Shown in pieces: positions 54,540 to 61,021 of a stretch of DNA of 61,021 bases. The position numbers and the translations under genes are program-made. This DNA comes from Chloroflexota bacterium. GTDB lineage: Bacteria > Chloroflexota > Dehalococcoidia > Lucifugimonadales > GCA-2719675. Each line of letters opens with the position of its first letter. Position 1 is the stretch's first letter. Below the pieces are notes generated by a model, which searched no databases, was not told the DNA's origin, and saw only the letters and a list, made by a program, of their open reading frames with translations. The DNA lies in the NCBI GenBank assembly GCA_002719675.1, contig PBID01000005.1:60107-121127 (forward strand), written 5' to 3'.

Positions 54540-54612
54540 CCTCTTTATAATTCAAAAGAAATTATTTTGATGTATCTTATCAAAGTAAAATGTTAATTCC
54601 TGAAGCTAAAGA

Positions 54613-55233
54613 TCAAGACCCCAGTAATCTTGGTTTAGGTTGATTGATTATTTTGTTAATAGAATCTATATATAGTCGCTTCTCTTGAAATTTGACTTTT
54701 TCTTCCAAAGTATCAATTGAATCAGATGAAGATACAGGTATTTTAATTTGTTGAATAATTTGACCTGAGTCATAATTGGATTCAACATAATGTATAGTGG
54801 CACCAGTTGTTATATCGCCAGATTCTAGAACCTTTTTATGAATTTCTCTTCCATACATTCCTATTCCACCGTGTTTAGGTAAAAGTGATGGATGAGAATT
54901 AAGAATTCTGTTCTTAAAATTATCTAAAGTATAAGAGCCTATTTTTTTCATATATCCTGTTAATAGTACTAAATCAACAGAATATTTTTTCAATGTATTC
55001 GTGATTGCTTTATCTAAATCTTCGAAATTTGGATGAGTTCCAGAACTCAAATGGTAAAAAGGAATGTTCATTTGTCTAGCTCTAGTAATTGCGCCAGATG
55101 AAGAATTATTACTAATCAATACAACAGGGTCAGCTTTAATTAAATTGCTTATACAAGCATCAACTATAGCTTGCATAGTAGAACCATTGTGTGATGCCAG
55201 GAAACCTAATCTAATATTGCGATCGTTTACCAT
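54613..55233 (-). CDS. purN: Phosphoribosylglycinamide formyltransferase
   Basis: Third step of purine synthesis, using 10-formyl-THF. The 206-residue protein has the N-terminal phosphate loop SHNGSTMQAIVDA, the catalytic Asn and His in LNSHPSLLPKHGG, and the aspartate in ESNYDSGQII. It is divergent from hisZ, with 143 bases between. Confidence 0.93.
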   Translation of the reverse strand: MVNDRNIRLGFLASHNGSTMQAIVDACISNLIKADPVVLISNNSSSGAITRARQMNIPFYHLSSGTHPNFEDLDKAITNTLKKYSVDLVLLTGYMKKIGSYTLDNFKNRILNSHPSLLPKHGGIGMYGREIHKKVLESGDITTGATIHYVESNYDSGQIIQQIKIPVSSSDSIDTLEEKVKFQEKRLYIDSINKIINQPKPRLLGS

Positions 55234-55336
55234 ATTAATATTATATTACATAATAAAATTTGATATTCATTTTACCATCTAGATATTTGATAAATTCTCT
55301 AATTTACAGCATTGAAAATATTCGCCCTAATATAAA

Positions 55337-55365
55337 TTGAACACCCGCAACCACTAATGTACAAT
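55337..55365 (+). promoter_or_regulatory. his operon promoter
   Basis: TTGAAC (55337-55342), a 17-base spacer and TACAAT (55360-55365), each 5 of 6 or close to consensus. The predicted transcript starts near 55372, only a few bases before the AGGTGA Shine-Dalgarno (55375-55380), leaving no room for a histidine attenuator. Confidence 0.6.
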
Positions 55366-55385
55366 TATATACATAGGTGAAATCA

Positions 55386-56543
55386 TTGAAATTTAATCAA
55401 ATCAATAATCTTCCCGGAATGTCAGATAACTGGGGAGATTGCGCGACTCAAACATATAAAGTTAGAGATGATCTAAACAAACTATATACTCAACATGGAT
55501 ATGAGTTAATAGAAACACCTATTCTTGAAGAATCTGAACTATTTATAAGAAAATCTGGAGCAGAATTAACCACCAAATTATTTTCATTTGTAGATCCATA
55601 TGGAAATAAAATTTGTCTTCGACCAGAAATTACTCCTTCTATAATTCGCCATTACATACAAAACGACCAAAGCAAAGATTTACCTTTAAAAATCCAATAT
55701 CACGGTCCAATTTTCAGACATGATCAATCAATAAGGCAAAGCACTCAATTTGGTCTGGAAGTAATTGGCGGATCTAAGATTAAATTCGAATCAGAATTGA
55801 TTTACTTATCATTCGAAGGCTTAAATAAACTTGGTATACAAAATACTTTTATCAGGTTAGGTAATGTTGGATTAATCAAAGAAATTCTATCAAATTTTAA
55901 CTTGTCTAATACTTTAAAATTATTCACTATAAACAATATTTCTGAATTCATCAATTCCAAAATTTCTGTAAATACTTTGGCTAAAAAAGCTAAAGAATTG
56001 GGTCTATTAGATGATTCAAATTCAAAAGAAGTTAACCAAGTTAAAGATACTGACATTTTCCTATCTAAATTTTCTGAAGAAAATTCTCAAAATTATTTGG
56101 GTCGCAGAAGCTCTCAAGAAATTTTAGACAGATTACAATTAAAATCTAAAAGAGGAAACGAAAAAAATAATTTTGTTTCTGCTTTAAATTTTTTACTCGA
56201 ATTTTTCTCATTGAACACTCAAGATATAAACCAGCTTCAAAATATACAAAAATTAATTGATTCTTCAAATATATCTACAAATGCAATTGATGATACAAAA
56301 CGTTTAATTGAGCATGTTATTAATAAAGGTGTCCCTGAAAAATATATAAAAATAGACTTGAGCTTAGCTCGGGGAATATCCTATTACACAGGTATTGTTT
56401 TTGATATTTATCAAACTGTAGGTGCCAAACCACTTGTCATAGGAGGTGGAGGTAGATACGATAGTCTTGTAAAAGCATTTGGTGGCAAGGATGTACCTGC
56501 TATAGGTTTTGCCTACAACCTTGACTCTATTAATATAAATTAA
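55386..56543 (+). CDS. hisZ: ATP phosphoribosyltransferase regulatory subunit HisZ (HisRS-like)
   Basis: A class II synthetase-like protein of about 385 residues. It has the HisRS core (FVDPYGNKICLRPEITPSII, FRHDQSIRQSTQFGLEVIG, SLARGISYYTGIVFDIY) but stops after the GGGGRYDSLVKAFGG and PAIGFAYNLD motifs and lacks the anticodon-binding domain. That, and position before hisG, point to HisZ. I take TTG 55386, 5 bases after AGGTGA; GTG 55377 in the same frame overlaps that Shine-Dalgarno. Confidence 0.85.
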   Translation: MKFNQINNLPGMSDNWGDCATQTYKVRDDLNKLYTQHGYELIETPILEESELFIRKSGAELTTKLFSFVDPYGNKICLRPEITPSIIRHYIQNDQSKDLPLKIQYHGPIFRHDQSIRQSTQFGLEVIGGSKIKFESELIYLSFEGLNKLGIQNTFIRLGNVGLIKEILSNFNLSNTLKLFTINNISEFINSKISVNTLAKKAKELGLLDDSNSKEVNQVKDTDIFLSKFSEENSQNYLGRRSSQEILDRLQLKSKRGNEKNNFVSALNFLLEFFSLNTQDINQLQNIQKLIDSSNISTNAIDDTKRLIEHVINKGVPEKYIKIDLSLARGISYYTGIVFDIYQTVGAKPLVIGGGGRYDSLVKAFGGKDVPAIGFAYNLDSININ

Positions 56544-56564
56544 CAAAATTATAGGAGATCACAA

Positions 56565-57557
56565 TTGTTACGTCTTGCTGTATCTAGTAGCGGTGCACTT
56601 CACGAACCAACTCTATCATTCTTAGACAAATGTGGACTTTCAGTTTCCCGAACTGATGTTAGAAAATATACTGCTGAAATACCTAACTTACCTGATATAA
56701 CAATTCACTTCCAACGAGGATCTGATATCCCAATGAATGTAGAATCAGGAAATTCTGACATGGGTATAGTTGGAGAAGATCGTTTCATTGAATCTTCTAA
56801 TGAGAATTCAAACACTGAGATTGTAATTCAAGATCTTGGCTTTGGACACGCAGAACTCTTACTTGGTATTCCTGACTCATGGATTGATATTTCAACTATA
56901 GCTGACCTTGCTGATCTCTCAATAGATTTTCGTGAGAAAAAAACTGACTTGAGAATAGCTACTAAATATCCTAAATCAGTCGAAAATTTTCTTTTGAAAT
57001 CTGGAATTAATCATTTCAATATCATCCCTTCCAGCGGTACATTAGAAATAGCTCCTACTATGGGATATGCAGACTTAATTGCTGATATATCTTCTACAGG
57101 AAATACTCTACGTTCTAATCGATTAAAAACTATACAAGGTGGGACTATATTGAAATCATCCTCATGTTTGATTTCAAATTCCTCTATAATTAGATCCGAC
57201 AAAAAGAAATTGAACGCAGCAATCGGATTAATTGAAACTATAGAAGCTAATTTAAATGCCTCTTCCTATTTAAGTGTTACTGCAAATTTGAAGGGAGATT
57301 CTCCAGATTCAGTCTCAAAACTTGTTTTATCTGAAAAATTAACTTCTGGAATACAAGGTCCTACTATTTCTCAAGTGTATTCTAAAGATTCATCTTGTTG
57401 GTATGCAGTCACAGTAATAGTAAAAAAGAAAGAACTAATATCTGCCTTACAACGCTTTAGAAAATTAAACGCAAGTAGTCTAAGTGTTTCTAAACCTTAT
57501 TATATTTTCGAAAATAAATCTAAAGCTGTCGAAAAGTTATTAGGAAATTCTAAATAA
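56565..57557 (+). CDS. hisG: ATP phosphoribosyltransferase, long form with C-terminal regulatory domain
   Basis: First step of histidine synthesis. The catalytic part has SGNSDMGIVGEDRF (61-74) and the PRPP loop DISSTGNTLRSN (174-185). About 95 further residues (235-330) contain GIQGPTISQVYS and the ACT-like pattern WYAVTVIVKKKELISALQRF, the HisG_C domain that gives histidine feedback in the long form. Long HisG is normally hexameric and HisZ-independent, so the pairing here is unusual. Start TTG behind AGGAG. Confidence 0.9.
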   Translation: MLRLAVSSSGALHEPTLSFLDKCGLSVSRTDVRKYTAEIPNLPDITIHFQRGSDIPMNVESGNSDMGIVGEDRFIESSNENSNTEIVIQDLGFGHAELLLGIPDSWIDISTIADLADLSIDFREKKTDLRIATKYPKSVENFLLKSGINHFNIIPSSGTLEIAPTMGYADLIADISSTGNTLRSNRLKTIQGGTILKSSSCLISNSSIIRSDKKKLNAAIGLIETIEANLNASSYLSVTANLKGDSPDSVSKLVLSEKLTSGIQGPTISQVYSKDSSCWYAVTVIVKKKELISALQRFRKLNASSLSVSKPYYIFENKSKAVEKLLGNSK

Positions 57558-57590
57558 AGAATTTTCATCGACAAACAAAAGGATAGTTGA

Positions 57591-58871
57591 TTGCGAATAA
57601 TAAATAATTTAGACCATGCTCAAAAGCTATTTTTAGGTAAAAATCGTAGATCCCAAAACGAACACAAAGATAAATCTATATCTGAAACTGTACAAACTAT
57701 ATTAAATCAAGTCTTTACCCAAGGTGATAATGCCTTGATTAATTTATCTAAAAAATATGATGGTATCTCACTTGAACAAATCAATATTCCTCAATCATTA
57801 ATAGATGAATCAATAAAATCTCTAAGCCATGAAATTAAAAATGCGATAAAATTTTCTTTTGATCGTATATCAGAATTCCATGAACAAAACACCTATAAAT
57901 CCTGGTTCAATAAAGAAGAAGGATATGGTGAAAATTTTACAGCTATAGAAAAAGTAGGGATTTATATTCCTACAAATTTAGTCTCTACAGTTTTGATGAC
58001 TGTAATACCAGCAAAAATCGCTGGAGTAAAAGATATTTATATAACTACACCTCCAAATGATTCTGGAATTCCTAACTCAGAAATTCTCTACGCATCTAAA
58101 CTCACTGACGTCACCAATGTTTTTCCAATTGGAGGTAGTCAGGCTATTGCAGCTTTAGCTTTTGGAACTGAAACTATTCCTAAAGTTGATCTAATATGTG
58201 GACCAGGAAATACATATGTTACAGAAGCAAAAAGACAAGTCTTTGGTACTGTTGGAATCGATGGCATATATGGCCCTACAGAAACTTTGATTATAGCCGA
58301 CCATTCAGCTAACCCCACTCTATGTGCAGCTGATTTAATTGCACAAGCTGAACATGATTATGAAGCAAGACCTATCCTAATTACAACATCTCCTAAATTA
58401 GCTGAAAATATTAAAAAAGAAATTTATATTCGATTATCTAACTTACCCAGAGAGGAAATTGCAAAAAAATCTATTGAAAATAATGGTGCAATAATTATAG
58501 TTGATGATAATGAACAAATGATCAATTTCTCTAATTCATTTGCTCCCGAACACGTATCTTTGGTAACCCAAAACCCTGAAGACATATTAGATAAAATACA
58601 AAATGCTGGCGCAATTTTTATGGGAGAATTCTCTCACGAAGTACTTGGTGATTACATCGCTGGCCCAAGCCATGTAATGCCAACTGGAGGTGCTGCAAGG
58701 TTTAGTTCAGGGATAAGCACAAGAACTTTCATGAAAAGCTCTCCTGTGATCAATTTAAGTCAATCTACTGTTAATCAAATTTCTCATTCAGCATCCGTGC
58801 TCAGTAAATCTGAAGGATTACATGGCCATTCAAATGCTGCTGAAATTAGATTAGATATAGAAAAATTTTAA
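57591..58871 (+). CDS. hisD: Histidinol dehydrogenase
   Basis: Oxidises histidinol to histidine in two NAD-dependent steps. IGGSQAIAALAFGTETIPKV and ICGPGNTYVTEAKRQVFG are NAD-site motifs; zinc and catalytic residues are in IAQAEHDYEARP, DYIAGPSHVMPT and LHGHSNAAEI. The 426-residue length is standard. Start TTG with AAGGA upstream. Confidence 0.97.
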   Translation: MRIINNLDHAQKLFLGKNRRSQNEHKDKSISETVQTILNQVFTQGDNALINLSKKYDGISLEQINIPQSLIDESIKSLSHEIKNAIKFSFDRISEFHEQNTYKSWFNKEEGYGENFTAIEKVGIYIPTNLVSTVLMTVIPAKIAGVKDIYITTPPNDSGIPNSEILYASKLTDVTNVFPIGGSQAIAALAFGTETIPKVDLICGPGNTYVTEAKRQVFGTVGIDGIYGPTETLIIADHSANPTLCAADLIAQAEHDYEARPILITTSPKLAENIKKEIYIRLSNLPREEIAKKSIENNGAIIIVDDNEQMINFSNSFAPEHVSLVTQNPEDILDKIQNAGAIFMGEFSHEVLGDYIAGPSHVMPTGGAARFSSGISTRTFMKSSPVINLSQSTVNQISHSASVLSKSEGLHGHSNAAEIRLDIEKF

Positions 58872-58874
58872 TAT

Positions 58875-59972
58875 ATGGAACATCAAATGGATATAATTGA
58901 ATCTATGGTACGTGACAATTTAAAAAATATTTTGACTTATGAGCCTGTTGAGCCAATTAGCTTAATATCAAGAAAATTTGGAATACCAGAAAATCAAATC
59001 ATTAAACTTAATGGAAATGAAAATCCTTATGGACCTTCTCCTAAAGTCTTGCCGGCACTTACTTCATCTGAGATTAGTATCTACCCTGATCCCTTACAAA
59101 GAAATCTTCGTGATGCTTTAGAAAAATATTTAAACATTGATTCTGATTTCTTAATAGGTGCTGCTGGTAGTGATGAATTAATAGACTTGCTATTTAAATT
59201 ATATATATATCCTGATGATTCAGTGATTGACTGTGATCCAACATTTGGAATGTATTCTTTTTGCGCAAGAGTTGCTGGTGCTAATGTAGAAAAAATACCC
59301 AGAAAATCTAATTTTGACTTAGATCTTGACGCTATTACATATGCTATCACTAAAAAAACAAAAATTATTTTCATTAGCTCCCCAAACAATCCTACAGGAA
59401 ATATCTGTACTCTTGATGAAATTAAAACTTTATTAAATTTAAATTTATTAGTTGTAGTTGATGAAGCTTATTACGAATTCAATGGATTTTCTGTAGCTAA
59501 TTTGGTAAATGATTATGAAAATCTCGTAGTCCTTAGAACCTTTAGCAAATGGGCAGGCCTAGCTGGTTTAAGAATTGGATATGGAATTATGCCAAAAAAT
59601 ATTATTTCTCATCTATTAGATATAAAATCACCTTATAATGTTAGTACCACTGCTGAATCTGCATGTATAGCATCATTAAAAGACAGCAAATTTTTATTCG
59701 AAAATGTGCAAAAAATTATCAAAGGCAAGGAATTTTTGTTTAATCAATTAAGTTCAATTTCTGGAATAAAACCTTATCCATCTGGAGCAAATTTTATTTT
59801 ATTTGATCTGCCTAACTCATCAAAAGCTGCTGAAGTATATGATAAATTGCGCTCTAAAGGGATTCTCATACGTAAATTTAATAATTCAAGACTTGAAAAA
59901 TCCTTAAGAGTTTCGGTAGGAACTGATCCTGATAACACTTCTTTTATAAATGCATTAATGGATATAATGTAA
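58875..59972 (+). CDS. hisC: Histidinol-phosphate aminotransferase
   Basis: A 365-residue PLP aminotransferase. LNGNENPYGPSPKV near the N-terminus, SSPNNPTGN, VVDEAYYEF and the PLP lysine in RTFSKWAGLAGLRIGYG are diagnostic. It starts 3 bases after hisD; an in-frame ATG at 58887 with GGAA before it is an alternative start. Confidence 0.95.
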   Translation: MEHQMDIIESMVRDNLKNILTYEPVEPISLISRKFGIPENQIIKLNGNENPYGPSPKVLPALTSSEISIYPDPLQRNLRDALEKYLNIDSDFLIGAAGSDELIDLLFKLYIYPDDSVIDCDPTFGMYSFCARVAGANVEKIPRKSNFDLDLDAITYAITKKTKIIFISSPNNPTGNICTLDEIKTLLNLNLLVVVDEAYYEFNGFSVANLVNDYENLVVLRTFSKWAGLAGLRIGYGIMPKNIISHLLDIKSPYNVSTTAESACIASLKDSKFLFENVQKIIKGKEFLFNQLSSISGIKPYPSGANFILFDLPNSSKAAEVYDKLRSKGILIRKFNNSRLEKSLRVSVGTDPDNTSFINALMDIM

Positions 59973-59984
59973 AAACAATTTTAA

Positions 59985-60593
59985 ATGGAGCTGGAATTGA
60001 AAACTAGAAAATCATCTGTCGAGAGAAAAACTGAAGAGACCAGTGTTTCTATAAAAATTAATATCGATGGCACTGGAAAATCTGAAATATCAACAGCCAA
60101 CGGAATGTTTAATCATCTATTGTCACAACTTTCAAAACATAGTTTGATAGATATCACAATTTCCGTTACAGGTGATGATGAAGTAGGATGGCATCATATT
60201 GTTGAAGATACTGCAATATCTCTTGGAAAAGCGTTAGCTGAAACTATTGGCAATGCCAAAGGTATTGTTAGGATGGGACATGCTATTGTTCCATTAGACG
60301 AATCTCTAGCCATGGTAGCTGTAGATGTTGGCGGTCGTGGATTCACTGTACTTAATACTAATTTAGGTGATTCTGATCTTGGTGGTTTATCTGGAACTTT
60401 AATTGAACATTTCCTGGATAGTTTAGCTCGAGAATCTGGAATCAATATTCATGTAAATTTGATGTATGGTTCAAATAATCATCATAAAGCAGAATGTATT
60501 TTTAAAGCTCTTGCAAAATCTTTACGTGCTGCTATGAATCTTGATTCAAGAATTTCTGATCAGATACCTAGTACAAAAGGCGTCATCGGTTAG
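59985..60593 (+). CDS. hisB: Imidazoleglycerol-phosphate dehydratase
   Basis: A 202-residue monofunctional HisB. The manganese-binding histidine/glutamate clusters are HHIVEDTAISLGKAL and NNHHKAECIFKALAKSLR; GMFNHLLSQLSKHS is the N-terminal motif. There is no phosphatase domain. The frame begins with ATG 59985, but a TTG at 59997 with GGAG 6 bases upstream may be the real start. hisB is the last his gene here; hisH, A, F and I lie elsewhere. Confidence 0.95.
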   Translation: MELELKTRKSSVERKTEETSVSIKINIDGTGKSEISTANGMFNHLLSQLSKHSLIDITISVTGDDEVGWHHIVEDTAISLGKALAETIGNAKGIVRMGHAIVPLDESLAMVAVDVGGRGFTVLNTNLGDSDLGGLSGTLIEHFLDSLARESGINIHVNLMYGSNNHHKAECIFKALAKSLRAAMNLDSRISDQIPSTKGVIG

Positions 60594-60842
60594 TTATATC
60601 TTCTCTATTACAAAACTATAATCTTCTATAAGAGGATTAGTAAGTATTTGATCACACATTTTCTTGATATCTTCAGATGCAGTCAATTCATTATCAGTGT
60701 CTAATTTTATTTCCAAATACTTACCCATATTCACATTTTCAATATTTAGAAAACCCAAATCTTTCAAACTAGACTGAATTATATTTCCTTGCGGGTCTTT
60801 TACAGTAGACTTTGGCTTAATATATATTTTAGCTAAAAGCAA
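60594..60842 (-). CDS. purS: Phosphoribosylformylglycinamidine synthase subunit PurS
   Basis: An 82-residue PurS, which bridges PurL and PurQ in the FGAM synthase of non-proteobacteria. AKIYIKPKSTVKDPQGNII and the SLKDLGFLNIENVNMGKYLEI core are typical. The start is TTG, 3 bases after the upstream stop, implying coupling. Its stop abuts that of hisB. Confidence 0.9.
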   Translation of the reverse strand: MLLAKIYIKPKSTVKDPQGNIIQSSLKDLGFLNIENVNMGKYLEIKLDTDNELTASEDIKKMCDQILTNPLIEDYSFVIEKI

Positions 60843-60845
60843 TAA

Positions 60846-61021
60846 TCACATTCCTCGTGGTTCAGGTGCATTTGATGAATTAACATGTTCCTGTAAAAAT
60901 TTTAATATTCTTGCTTCTTCAAAAACATCAAATTTATCTAAGTAATTCCATGCAACTAAAGCAATTTTCCTGTCCATTTCAGAGTAGGGAGCAATAATCA
61001 CTTTTTCAAATAACACCCCAG
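60846..61021 (-). CDS. C-terminal end of an unidentified gene upstream of purS
   Basis: An open frame enters from the right edge and ends at a TGA complementary to 60846-60848, giving the last ~57 residues: YSEMDRKIALVAWNYLDKFD, then VFEEARILKFLQEHV, ending in APEPRGM. I do not recognise it. Its coupling to purS (3 bases) suggests a purine operon, but the tail does not clearly match PurB, PurC or PurL. Confidence 0.6.
   Translation of the reverse strand, partial: GVLFEKVIIAPYSEMDRKIALVAWNYLDKFDVFEEARILKFLQEHVNSSNAPEPRGM

Noticed and set aside
1-61021. CRISPR arrays, insertion sequences, prophage or toxin-antitoxin genes
   Set aside because: No spaced repeats, transposase motifs, phage genes or toxin pairs were recognised anywhere in the window.

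Overview
This 61-kb window is bacterial chromosome from an AT-rich, very compact genome (by eye roughly two thirds A+T). Genes are tightly packed and convergent neighbours often end within 0-5 bases of each other (33174/33177, 37975/37978, 46741/46744, 49855/49858). Start codons are often TTG or GTG behind GGAG or AGGTGA Shine-Dalgarno sequences. The content suggests a free-living, respiring, probably marine bacterium: an eleven-subunit complex I operon, nickel superoxide dismutase, SUF iron-sulfur assembly, NAD-dependent formate dehydrogenase, phytoene/squalene synthase and a molybdopterin oxidoreductase. Gene content, the Gram-positive-type SOS box, low GC and an isolated 5S rRNA would fit a Chloroflexota lineage such as marine SAR202/Dehalococcoidia relatives. 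That placement is inference; no 16S gene is present to prove it.

Layout. 1-1412 (minus): an M20 peptidase followed by the start of a LarA-type racemase. 1413-1949: the only large non-coding stretch. 1950-6712 (plus): PanE-family reductase, sodN-sodX, YeiH-type transporter, gatB, secG. 6716-9352 (minus): ispD-ispF-cysS. 9465-11105 (plus): membrane-anchored dienelactone-hydrolase-like protein and an EVE protein. 11134-18325 (minus): a suf operon read sufB-sufC-sufD-sufU-rrf2-Rieske-sufS-sufU2-tatD. 18413-20901 (minus): squalene/phytoene synthase, YjbQ, polyprenyl diphosphate synthase. 21068-33177 (plus): nuoABCDHIJK-DUF2007-nuoLMN, then nadK and a Nudix hydrolase. 33174-37101 (minus): pyrD-mutL-ftsZ. 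37232-40096: an unrecognised gene, formate dehydrogenase and a HAD hydrolase. 40246-46741 (plus): a molybdopterin oxidoreductase large subunit and a GldA/GldFG/DUF4340 ABC cassette. 46744-50271: DUF3500, phosphotriesterase-like protein, two RidA paralogues and an unusual A-type Fe-S protein. 50407-50528: a stand-alone 5S rRNA. 50722-54539: rpsA and clpC. 54613-61021: purN, hisZGDCB, purS and the 3' end of an unidentified gene.

How it works together. The suf operon supplies Fe-S clusters that complex I (NuoB, NuoI), the Rieske protein and others need. Complex I has no NuoEFG here, so its electron donor is open. The isoprenoid genes run from the MEP pathway (ispD, ispF) to prenyl chain extension and phytoene/squalene formation. 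The his and pur genes belong to nucleotide-linked biosynthesis.

Most notable observations. (1) A near-consensus promoter for ftsZ carries a perfect GAAC-N4-GTTC SOS box inside its spacer, suggesting LexA control of cell division through ftsZ. (2) An A-type Fe-S protein lacks the conserved first cysteine and ends in a Gly/Cys tail. (3) The molybdopterin oxidoreductase appears to start at an ATT codon, and no partner subunits are nearby. (4) The 5S rRNA gene has its own promoter and terminator. (5) A full-length HisG sits next to HisZ. (6) The suf promoter carries inverted repeats and the operon includes its own Rrf2 regulator.
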